From positions 310,001 to 374,000 of the forward strand of contig JADJDV010000007.1 in NCBI GenBank assembly GCA_016702555.1: a DNA stretch of 64,000 nucleotides, read 5' to 3'. The position numbers were made by a program, and so were the translations under genes. This stretch comes from Burkholderiales bacterium (GTDB lineage: Bacteria > Pseudomonadota > Gammaproteobacteria > Burkholderiales > Burkholderiaceae_C). The notes under the pieces are model-generated. The model searched no databases, was not told the DNA's origin, and saw only the letters and a program-made list of their open reading frames with translations. Below are positions 42,579 to 49,291 of the stretch, one piece after another; positions within the stretch are counted from its first letter, which is position 1, and every line of letters begins with the position of its first letter.

Positions 42579-42664
42579 TCTGACACTTTTCGTGTGCATC
42601 TAGAGTTGTTTTCTGGATTGTTTGACAGTGGGCAGTGAAGGTCTTAGATTCTAGTCTGACACTT
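42579..42664. repeat. Two direct copies of TCTGACACTT before the serine recombinase
   Basis: Copies at 42579-42588 and 42655-42664, 76 bases apart, both upstream of the recombinase ATG at 42682; a further TCTGACACT is at 44316-44324 inside GCCAGT-ctgac-ACTGGC. They may be recombinase or operator sites. Confidence 0.4.
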
Positions 42665-42681
42665 CCACGGAGTACCCGACC

Positions 42682-43308
42682 ATGATCACCACCATCACCA
42701 CCACCCCGGCAGCCCCCGCAGTCCCAGCAGCCCCCACCGGTCAGCAGATCGGCTACACCCGTGTTTCCACGATCACACAGAACACGGAGGGGCAGCTTGT
42801 CGGAGTTGATCTTGCCCGGACGTTCGAGGACAAGGCCAGCGGCAAGGACACCAAGCGGCCCCAGCTGGCTGCCTGCATGGCACACCTGCGCAGCGGGGAT
42901 ACCCTGCACGTCAACAGCATGGACCGCTTGGCCCGCAACCTGGATGACTTGCGGCGTATCGTGGACAGCCTGACAGGCAGGGGCGTCACCGTGGTCTTTC
43001 ACCGCGAGGCGATGCGGTTCGAGCCGATCACCGCTGACATGGAGCGGGGCAGGGCGGATATGGCCCGGCTGATGCTGTCGATCATGGGGGCGGTTGCTGA
43101 GTTCGAACGGTCCTTGATCCTTGAGCGGCAGCGCGAAGGCATCGCCATTGCCAAGCAGGCGGGCAAGTACCGGGGCCGCAAGCCCAGCCTTTCGGATGCC
43201 CAGGCGCAGGAACTGCGCAGCAGGGTTGCCGCTGGGGAATCGAAAGTCGCCCTTGCGAAGGCGTTCGGGATCAGCCGGGAGACGGTGTACGGGTACCTGC
43301 GGGGGTGA
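42682..43308 (+). CDS. Serine recombinase (resolvase/invertase family)
   Basis: Site-specific recombinase of 208 residues. The catalytic Ser is in GYTRVSTITQN (Ser29), and downstream the family motifs HVNSMDRLARNLDDLRRIVDSL (the arginines of the active site), ARLMLSIMGAVAEFERSLILERQREGI (long dimer helix) and a C-terminal Hin-type HTH (GESKVALAKAFGISRETVYGYLRG) are complete. An N-terminal Thr/Ala/Pro tail of about 18 residues precedes the domain. It is an intact small resolvase/invertase; whether it resolves the element, inverts DNA or serves regulation is open. Its stop codon is already part of the first hairpin of the array that follows. Confidence 0.92.
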   Translation: MITTITTTPAAPAVPAAPTGQQIGYTRVSTITQNTEGQLVGVDLARTFEDKASGKDTKRPQLAACMAHLRSGDTLHVNSMDRLARNLDDLRRIVDSLTGRGVTVVFHREAMRFEPITADMERGRADMARLMLSIMGAVAEFERSLILERQREGIAIAKQAGKYRGRKPSLSDAQAQELRSRVAAGESKVALAKAFGISRETVYGYLRG

Positions 43309-43857
43309 CGCAAAACTGCGTCATGGCAGATGATCCAGTTTCGGATCACCTTCAACGAACCCAGAACTGGGTCGGTTGCCCCGGCCGTCACCTGCACCAC
43401 CACGATGTCGAAGAAGCTACCCCCTCTTTCAATGAGGGGGTAAGTGCCCAGGTCGGGGGGGGGTGCCCCGATCTGAGCAGACGGCCAACCCGAGCACGCC
43501 CCCGAGCCCTCGGGAACATCTGGCGGGACATCTCACGGTTTCCCGTGCGATCCCCAGGGCGGAACACACGTAGCCCCATCCCCCAGTTTTGGGGCATCTT
43601 CACCAGGTCGGCCAGGCGGAGACTTTCCAGCAGTTCCGCTTGAAAGATCGGCGCAGTTTTCCGCCAATCCTCCACGGGCAGGCGCCAGCCTGACACGGGC
43701 CAGCAGCGACCGCCACCCGAATACCCTCGACACTACCGAGGGTAAGTGCCCAGCACCCAGGGCGGGGCGTGTGCTGAGTTTTCAGCAGACGGTCGCACTC
43801 GCCTGAACTCCCAGGCCAGCACTCGGGGCGGAGACTTTCCCTCAGTTTTGAGGAAAA
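43306..43857. repeat. Array of short inverted repeats with covarying stems
   Basis: At least twelve perfect or nearly perfect hairpins in 550 bases: TGACGCA-aaac-TGCGTCA (43306), TGATCC-agtttc-GGATCA (43331), ACCCA-gaac-TGGGT (43359), TACCCCCTC/GAGGGGGTA (43418), TCGGGG/CCCCGA (43453), CCCGAG-cc-CTCGGG (43501), CACGG/CCGTG (43534), CCCCA-gttt-TGGGG (43581), GGCGCA-gttt-TCCGCC (43650), TACCCTCG/CGAGGGTA (43722), TGCTGA-gttt-TCAGCA (43772), CCTCA-gttt-TGAGG (43840). Four on the plus strand and one on the minus strand share the hexamer AGTTTT as loop plus closing pair while the stems differ. No credible coding frame crosses this region. Confidence 0.7.
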
Positions 43858-44461
43858 GCCCATACCGCCACCAAGCCCCCTAACCGACCCTTCACGCCCC
43901 TTTCGGTCGCCGCTGCCACCGCCCCAGCGGGAGCGCGAAAGAAGTCCGTAGCGGGGCTGTAGGGGGCCAGGAGGGGCGTTTGGGTTTAGCCGACCGTATA
44001 GGAGAAAGCACAGCCAGGCAGGCCCAGCGGCCAGCCCGATCCACGTCGTCCGGCACAGGTCCACGTCGTCCGGCACCCATCGGCAGACGCTCAGGCCGGG
44101 GCCAGATTAAATCGACCGTATAGGAGAAAGCACACCCGGCAGGTTCACGGCACCCGTCCGGCACCCGTCCGGCACCCCTCGGGAACCGCTAGGAATACCG
44201 GAGCACTCCACCCAGGCGGGCAGCGGGTTTCCAGGCGAATAATTTACGCCGTCGTATAGGACAAAAGAACGCACCCCAAGCGTCACCTTCACCGGCCATC
44301 CACGACAGACGCCAGTCTGACACTGGCCACCCCCAGCCCTTGCCGGTCAGGCGCGACTAGCGCCGCTCGCACCAGCAGGGGCTTTTCTTTGCCTTCACTC
44401 ACCACAGCCGCGCCTGCGGCACTGGCGCAGCTAGCACTACTCACCACCACCGCCCCAAATC
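43309..44461. other. 1.15-kb stretch without recognisable gene
   Basis: First half: the hairpin array. Second half: copies of GACCGTATAGGAGAAAGCAC, a 16-bp tandem repeat CCACGTCGTCCGGCAC (44041 and 44061), an 11-base-period repeat of GTCCGGCACCC (44156-44178), the AATAATTTA motif (44238) and GGCGC...GCGCC palindromes near the next gene. Also two exact 14-mers: GGGTAAGTGCCCAG at 43438 and 43740, and GGCGGAGACTTTCC at 43615 and 43827. Open frames on the minus strand look like GC-driven chance frames. Confidence 0.65.
43992..44133. repeat. Repeat GACCGTATAGGAGAAAGCAC, two copies
   Basis: Exact copies at 43992-44011 and 44114-44133, 122 bases apart. Related versions sit at 44238-44273 and 40921-40956, where GTATAGGACAAAAGAACGCA or TTGGACAAAAGAACGCA follows AATAATTTA at a fixed offset of 21 bases. 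See findings. Confidence 0.65.
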
Positions 44462-44908
44462 ATGCACACAAACCTTCAAACCACCGCCCCCGCTACCTAC
44501 CCCCAGGCCCCCATCGGGAAACCGTTTGGCGCCCCAGAATCACGACGACCAAGGCACCTGCTGACAGCTTCCAACGAAGCCCGAGCACGGGGCCGTGTCC
44601 GGATCGAAGAACAGCGCCGGGAATGGGCCACGCTCACCCTTCGCCAGCAATGGGCAGACGAAGCATGGATGCGGGCTCACCTCCACGAGGCCGGCATCCG
44701 GGTAACTGATTCCCGTGAACCTGCAACGGTCAGCCGACTGCGGTTGAAGCTAGGCCGCGCAGGGATCACACCCAGCGAAGCCCGCGAGGCGGTAGGCGGG
44801 ACGCTCGCGGAGTACCTGCGGATGAACCCAGGGTTACCGCTATGGGCCGCGCTGGCCTTGATCGTTGAGGCGTGTACCAGGTTCACACCGACCACGGCCA
44901 AGAACTGA
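44462..44908 (+). CDS. Hypothetical protein of the element, 148 residues
   Basis: Not recognised. N-terminal 35 residues are Thr/Pro/Ala-rich; the middle is a basic, charged helix region (SNEARARGRVRIEEQRREWATLTLRQQWADEAWMRAHLHEAG) that could be a coiled coil; the rest (TVSRLRLKLGRAGITPSEAREAVGGTLAEYLRMNPGLPLWAALALIVEA) is helical with a possible HTH-like part. A GGCGCAGCTAGC site lies 27 bases before the ATG. No good ribosome site is seen. Confidence 0.55.
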   Translation: MHTNLQTTAPATYPQAPIGKPFGAPESRRPRHLLTASNEARARGRVRIEEQRREWATLTLRQQWADEAWMRAHLHEAGIRVTDSREPATVSRLRLKLGRAGITPSEAREAVGGTLAEYLRMNPGLPLWAALALIVEACTRFTPTTAKN

Positions 44909-44935
44909 AGCCCCGTCCCCTTTCCACTTTCCAGC

Positions 44936-44970
44936 GGCGCATAGCTGCGCCAGCAGCGCATAGCTGCGCC
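44936..44970. promoter_or_regulatory. Tandem palindromes GGCGCA-tagc-TGCGCC
   Basis: GCGCATAGCTGCGCC occurs at 44937-44951 and 44956-44970 (19-base period); each copy is palindromic (GGCGCA/TGCGCC round TAGC). They lie 23-57 bases before the ATG at 44993, where an operator would be. Related sites with GGCGC and CTAGC: 44350-44364, 44424-44435 and 45359-45370. Confidence 0.5.
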
Positions 44971-44992
44971 CATTGAACAAGGAACCACCATC

Positions 44993-45271
44993 ATGACCAC
45001 GACCACCACGGACACGACCCAGCCCCGCCAGCCGGGCTACGCCCCGCACACGCTCCAACTCGCATCGGGCGAACCGCTCTTTGAGCGCACCCTGACTTAC
45101 CGCATGTCCACGCTTGATGCCCTCGCGGTATTCATGGCGGATCACTGGCACGCCACCGGGCAGACGCTCACCAAAGCCGCAGCGATTGATTGGCTGCTGC
45201 GCCGGCAGCTTGGCCGCTATGGCCCGGCCGTGCGGGAGGCGCTGCATCCGCCGACCTTCGACCTGGTGTAG
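44993..45271 (+). CDS. Element-specific small protein, paralogue B (92 residues)
   Basis: Duplicate of the product of 40374-40643: LASGEPLFERTLTYRMSTLDALAVFM..., ...ATGQTLTKAAAIDWLLRRQLGRYGPAVREAL. The N-terminal 20 residues (Thr-rich) and the C-terminal end differ between the two. AAGGA is 10 bases before the ATG. Tandem palindromes lie directly upstream. Function unknown; the strictly kept DWLLR and GPAVREA suggest one folded domain of about 60 residues. Confidence 0.7.
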   Translation: MTTTTTDTTQPRQPGYAPHTLQLASGEPLFERTLTYRMSTLDALAVFMADHWHATGQTLTKAAAIDWLLRRQLGRYGPAVREALHPPTFDLV

Positions 45272-45459
45272 GCGCATGTGCCCGAGCGGGCTCTCAATAC
45301 CCTGACTTGAAATCATGGTATTCGGAAAGTCCCGATTCCCAGGCGCGAAAGCGCCACCGGCGCAGCTAGCCGCAGGCTGGCACCTGCTAGCACTGCCCAC
45401 ACCCGCCCCTGTAGGCCCACGCCACGGGGGCGTTTTCTTTTCTGTTTCCACGAACGACC

Positions 45460-46128
45460 ATGAACACACTCACCCCATTCCATTCCGTCCTGACCCCTTC
45501 GGCAGACACCCAGGCCCCCACCCAGTTCCAGGCAAGCGCCAGCTTGACACTGGCGTACACCTTCGAGGCCATCGGGATCACCGTGCGGGCCTTCAAGCGG
45601 CCAGACGGCACCATCTGGTTTGTCGCAAAGGACGTAGCCCAGGCACTCGGGTACCGGAACGTCAGCCAGACGCTGGCCGACCACGTGAGCCCCCAGGACA
45701 AACATATCGTCTCGATAGGTTTACCCGGACGGGCGCCGGCCGTCATCAACGAATCCGGCCTGTACGCGCTGGTCCTTCGCAGCAACAAGCCCCAGGCACA
45801 GCCCTTCCGGCAATGGGTCACCGGCACCGTCCTGCCCAGCATCAACCGCCGGGGCGGCTACCTGGCCGGCGAGGAACGTCTGTCCGAGGCCGACCGCGAT
45901 GCACTGCACACCAAGTGCCAGGCGGAGCTACGTTCGCTGGTGAGCCGCGTTGACGACGACACATGGCATTCATCGCTCAGGCACGACCTGGCGGAACGTA
46001 CCGTGCGGGCCATCGCCGACCGCGCGGAACAGGCGGGCATCCCATTCAACATCGCTCAGCGGGCCTACTCGGGTGACTTCGGGGGCGCACTGGATGCGCT
46101 GGTGGCAGCGAAGGGGGGCGCCAAGTGA
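45460..46128 (+). CDS. Bro-N domain protein (phage antirepressor-like)
   Basis: Protein of 222 residues. The Bro-N domain occupies about 35-130: VRAFKRPDGTIWFVAKDVAQALGYRNVSQTLADHV...INESGLYALVLRSNKPQAQPFRQWVTGTVLPSINRRGGY. Such proteins are DNA-binding regulators of phages and mobile elements (antirepressors). The C-terminal part (about 135-222) is helical and does not match the usual ANT or KilAC domain by eye. Overlaps the ParB-like gene by GTGA (46125-46128), so the two are translationally coupled. Confidence 0.88.
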   Translation: MNTLTPFHSVLTPSADTQAPTQFQASASLTLAYTFEAIGITVRAFKRPDGTIWFVAKDVAQALGYRNVSQTLADHVSPQDKHIVSIGLPGRAPAVINESGLYALVLRSNKPQAQPFRQWVTGTVLPSINRRGGYLAGEERLSEADRDALHTKCQAELRSLVSRVDDDTWHSSLRHDLAERTVRAIADRAEQAGIPFNIAQRAYSGDFGGALDALVAAKGGAK

Positions 46129-47033
46129 GCACCATCGGGACCACACCAGACGCCTTCATCAAAGCCCGGGACAAACTTGCCAAGCAGATCGCATTCCGCC
46201 AGGACGCCGGCCCCCAGCAGCCTGAACCCATCGTGCGGGTCTTGCCGTGGCAGGCGATCACGGTCAAAGCCGACGTGTTCCAGCATCGGAGCTTGACGGA
46301 GACGGCATCCGGGGATCACGCCTTGACGCTGGCGAAGGCGATCAAACGTCAACCGGGCAAAGGCGCCCCGCGCTCACCCCGCCTTGAGCCGATCACGGTT
46401 TGGTGGGACGGCCGGGAATGGCTGTGCGTTGATGGTCACCACAGCTTGACGGCCTACCAACTCACCAAGCACACCCAGCCGGTGCCCGTTCGGACCCTGC
46501 GGGGCTACACCTTGGACGAAGCCATCAGGGCATCGCTCAAGGGCAACTCGAAAGACAAGCTGCCCATGACCCGCAGGTGCAAGACGGAAGCCGCGTGGAG
46601 ACTCACGGTTGCAAGTGCAGCTTGCGCTACCGGCGGGTACAGCAAGGCGGAGACGGCCGGGCTCGCACAGGTGGCAGTCTCCACGATCACGACCATGCGG
46701 GACGCACTGCGGAAACTCGAAGCGCAGGCACCGGGAGTTGCCCAACGGTGCACATGGGCGCAGGTCAGGCACTGGTTACAGCACGGGCGGATGCCCGAGG
46801 ATGACGACATGGACATTGAAGCGAAGCGCCAGCGGGCAGCCGAGCGGACATACCGCAGGATCGAAGGGCACATCAAGGGGGCAACACTTGACCATTGGCT
46901 GCGGGTGCTCGAACTGCATAAGCCCGGCATGGTGTCGGAACTGGTGAAGGCCCATGAGGCCGCACAGGCCCAATGGCAGGACCCAGACCCGTTCCTGCTG
47001 TATGCCGAGGGGGAGCTTCCCCAGGACTTCTGA
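46125..47033 (+). CDS. ParB N-terminal-like/HTH protein
   Basis: Protein of 302 residues starting with GTG inside the stop of the Bro-N gene. Residues 35-125 resemble the ParB/sulfiredoxin-like nuclease fold (VFQHRSLTETASGDHALTLAKAIKRQ...LEPITVWWDGREWLCVDGHHSLTAYQL), with GHHSLTAY in place of the usual GxxRxxA. Then SLKGNSKDKLPMTRRCKTEAAWRL and an HTH (GYSKAETAGLAQVAVSTITTMRDALRKL), as in ParB-like plasmid partition/replication proteins. Could serve segregation, regulation or a nuclease role. No ParA is present in the element. Confidence 0.75.
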   Translation: MSTIGTTPDAFIKARDKLAKQIAFRQDAGPQQPEPIVRVLPWQAITVKADVFQHRSLTETASGDHALTLAKAIKRQPGKGAPRSPRLEPITVWWDGREWLCVDGHHSLTAYQLTKHTQPVPVRTLRGYTLDEAIRASLKGNSKDKLPMTRRCKTEAAWRLTVASAACATGGYSKAETAGLAQVAVSTITTMRDALRKLEAQAPGVAQRCTWAQVRHWLQHGRMPEDDDMDIEAKRQRAAERTYRRIEGHIKGATLDHWLRVLELHKPGMVSELVKAHEAAQAQWQDPDPFLLYAEGELPQDF

Positions 47034-47388
47034 GGCGGACCCGGAGGTGCTCGCGCAGGTCAACTGCCGGGTGCCTTCGGGTGGTCAGACGTTAGGGTGG
47101 TCAATTGACCAGGCTGGCGCCACGCCGAAATCAGGCTAAGTCGTTGTCAACAATGAGAAATTCCGGATTCTGACCGCTGAGCGAATGGCGGCAAGTTCGG
47201 TGAGCGGCGCCAGCCGCGCCTGCCCCGAAGATCGGCCCAGAAGTGGGCCGATGGGGGCCAAGGGCGTAGCGTTTGCCGGCAACCCGCGCCCGGCCAGCAC
47301 CAAGGTGCGCCCGCGTGCACCCCTGGCAGTAGCCTTTTCATTTCACAATGTGGAATGAGCGTCCGGGTATCTGTGCCGTGCGGATCGC
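47034..47388. other. 355-base gap between converging ParB-like and integrase genes
   Basis: No credible gene. Contains a perfect 9-bp hairpin ATCGGCCCA-gaag-TGGGCCGAT (47231-47252) without a T-run, and a 19-base palindrome CATTTCACAATGTGGAATG (47339-47357, one T/G mismatch), which may be an operator. Confidence 0.55.
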
Positions 47389-49119
47389 TCAGGCGCCAGC
47401 GGGGCCACCTTCGGGCACACCCCCAGGACCACCAGCAGGCGCATGCGGCGACACCAAGGGCAGCGACAAGAACGGGTAGCGAATGGCTTCAACGGCCGGC
47501 TTGGTATCGGTCACGTCCCAATGCTCGTAAACCGTGGTACCGATGCTGCCCCGCGTGGCGTGCACGGTGACGCGATCCCGGGTTGTCGGGTCCACACCAG
47601 CGCGGCGCATCAGGGGGCGCACCGTATGACGGAAGCAGTGAAAATCCGGGTAGCCTATCCGGGGCAACCCAGCGGACGCCTTCAAGGTGCCAAACCAGCG
47701 ACCGAATCGCTCACTAAGCCTACCGGGACGGAGCACGATGCGGGGCCACAGCTTTTCTTCGTTGGCTTCGCGCATCGCGGCGACATAGCCCAAGAAGCCC
47801 AGCCGGATCAGTTCACTGTGAACCGGCACCAGCCGATGCCCCGCAGCGGACTTGACCGTCTGCCCCTCCGCTTCCTCCGCAATGCGGATGCAAGCGACGC
47901 CTTCCACGCTCACCACATCATCCGTCCGCAACTGACACAGTTCACCCGAGCGGGCACCAGTGTAGATGCCCAACAGGGGAATCCAGTATGCACCGTCCCC
48001 GCCTGCCTTCGGGTCGCTCGGGAGTTCGTAGCGGGTGAACAGGGGGACCGCAAAGAGGGCGGTCAGTTCATCTTCGCGCCACGGGCGACGCTTGTGCGTT
48101 GGCGTGACTTTGATGCTGATGCCGCGCCAAGCGTTGCGGGGAATCCATTGCAGTGTTTCGGCGGCGTAGTTCATTAGAACCTTGACGCGCCCGAGGCTGT
48201 CACTGGCGGACTGAGTCGCCTTGAACTGCGAGCTAATCCAGGTGCGGTATTCGTCACCCATGTCGCGCGTGATCGCGTCCAAAGCAATGCCCGGGTACTT
48301 ATCCTCGAACTTGCGCAGGGCACGCCCTACGGCTTCCAGATTGGAGACACCCTTGGGCGTACCGCCTGATACCTTCCAACGCTCGAACACGTCCCGTAAG
48401 GTCTTGGGCTTGGCCGGCGGGGGCGCCACTGCTGCCGGCTTGGGCGGTGTTTCGATCACTTCCCCGGCGTCCCGCTGGGTTACCTCCCGCCACGCCTTGC
48501 GGTACGCCATCAGGCACGCCAGCAGGGCATCGCGGGCACCGGGGGCAGACGGATCGAAGGTCAGCCCCAGCGCCAGGGCTTCGGCCTTCACCAGCGGCAA
48601 CATGGCGGCGAGGTTGCGGCCGGCCATGCTCACGGCGGCTTCGCCATCAGCCATGGCGTTCGTATCTGCCAGGGCCAGCAGTTCATCCGCAGTGGCCCCG
48701 CTCAGGTCATCGCTGCGGGGCTCGGGCGGCGCCCAGTCAATGATCGCCAGTGGGTTCGCTTGTTGCTGTTTTGCTGCGGTGCGGTAGTGGCGCAGATTGC
48801 CCAGCAGCAGGGGGACGGAGCGGAAGCTGTCATCTTCGGACAGCACCCGATGGCGAACCCGAGCGGCCAACGTGGCGGCCATGTCGGGGGTCACTGAAGG
48901 CAGCGGTTCGGGATTCAGGGAGCGGCGCTTGTCGGCGAAATCGGCTTCCCATTGGGCGCGTAGGGCGTGCCCCCTGATGTGGGCTTCGCGCTTGTCGCTG
49001 GTTCCGAGGGCAAGGTTTACTCGCGCCTTGCCACCGTAGAGGGGCGCCAGTTCATCCCCAATGATGATCCGTAGGTAGTACCGATCACCCCGCTTGTTGA
49101 GCCCGACGGGCTTCGCCAT
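47389..49119 (-). CDS. int: Tyrosine recombinase/integrase of the element
   Basis: Phage-type integrase of 576 residues. Catalytic parts in the C-terminal domain: Arg in IYTGARSGELCQLRTDD, the H-x-x-R box as FHCFRHTVRPLM, and the Tyr nucleophile in GTTVYEHWDVTD. Upstream are a SAM-like core-binding domain (TLRDVFERWKVSGGTPKGVSNLEAVGRALRKFEDKYPG...) and a long N-terminal region (about 1-260) with an arm-binding-like opening MAKPVGLNKRGDRYYLRIIIGDEL. Size and layout are those of the large DUF6538-type integrases of Proteobacterial islands. The start at 49119 is preferred to 49197, where the extra 26 codons overlap the att arm. Its 5' end lies 137 bases from attR, typical for an island integrase. 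Confidence 0.93.
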   Translation of the reverse strand: MAKPVGLNKRGDRYYLRIIIGDELAPLYGGKARVNLALGTSDKREAHIRGHALRAQWEADFADKRRSLNPEPLPSVTPDMAATLAARVRHRVLSEDDSFRSVPLLLGNLRHYRTAAKQQQANPLAIIDWAPPEPRSDDLSGATADELLALADTNAMADGEAAVSMAGRNLAAMLPLVKAEALALGLTFDPSAPGARDALLACLMAYRKAWREVTQRDAGEVIETPPKPAAVAPPPAKPKTLRDVFERWKVSGGTPKGVSNLEAVGRALRKFEDKYPGIALDAITRDMGDEYRTWISSQFKATQSASDSLGRVKVLMNYAAETLQWIPRNAWRGISIKVTPTHKRRPWREDELTALFAVPLFTRYELPSDPKAGGDGAYWIPLLGIYTGARSGELCQLRTDDVVSVEGVACIRIAEEAEGQTVKSAAGHRLVPVHSELIRLGFLGYVAAMREANEEKLWPRIVLRPGRLSERFGRWFGTLKASAGLPRIGYPDFHCFRHTVRPLMRRAGVDPTTRDRVTVHATRGSIGTTVYEHWDVTDTKPAVEAIRYPFLSLPLVSPHAPAGGPGGVPEGGPAGA

Positions 49120-49176
49120 TTCATCCCCCGGCGAGCCTTTGCGGCCCCGGTTTTGTGGTTCGGATGACACAGCCAA

Positions 49177-49270
49177 GTGATACAGTGGGTGACGCACAAC
49201 CCGTTGATTTTGCCTAAGTTATTGGCCTGATTGTAGATTCCAGAAAGGCTAGGCGGCTGCCTACAATCGC
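49177..49270. other. attR candidate with arm site
   Basis: Core GCTGCCTACAATCGC at 49256-49270. GTGATACAG at 49177-49185 equals the copy on the attL side (39989-39997). GATTGTAG (49229-49236) is the exact inverse of CTACAATC in the core. Confidence 0.65.
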
Positions 49271-49291
49271 TGCAGCCCCGCGACCCGCACC

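Larger units (their letters stand above)
39917..49270. mobile_element. Integrated element of about 9.35 kb between prmA and the DUF3426 gene
   Basis: Bounded by an exact 15-bp direct repeat GCTGCCTACAATCGC at 39917-39931 and 49256-49270. Contains a tyrosine integrase at the right end reading inward, a serine recombinase, Bro-N and ParB-like proteins, several small proteins of unknown role, repeats and about 1.6 kb of structured non-coding DNA. No phage structural genes, relaxase, type IV secretion or replication initiator were recognised, so it is neither a complete phage nor a complete conjugative element. It could be an integrative mobilizable element, a phage satellite or a decayed prophage remnant. 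No tRNA is used as target; the repeat includes a TACAAT -10-like hexamer, and the target seems to be the promoter of the DUF3426 gene. Confidence 0.85.

Noticed and set aside
42033..42638. 201-codon plus-strand frame across the zinc-ribbon gene and the recombinase promoter
   Set aside because: No domain, no ribosome site, composition of a shadow; it runs antisense to the cysteine-bearing frame.
43306..43857. Integron attC array
   Set aside because: No cassette genes between the hairpins, no paired R/L boxes, and stems are too short.
43600..44164. Minus-strand frames of 158 and 90 codons in the hairpin region
   Set aside because: They run through inverted repeats and tandem repeats, are Gly/Arg/Pro/Trp-rich and have no ribosome site.
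43306..44280. CRISPR array
   Set aside because: Repeats are hairpins with different stems, irregular spacing and no constant repeat-spacer unit; no cas genes.
39917..49270. Complete prophage
   Set aside because: No capsid, portal, terminase, tail or lysis genes were recognised within 9.35 kb.
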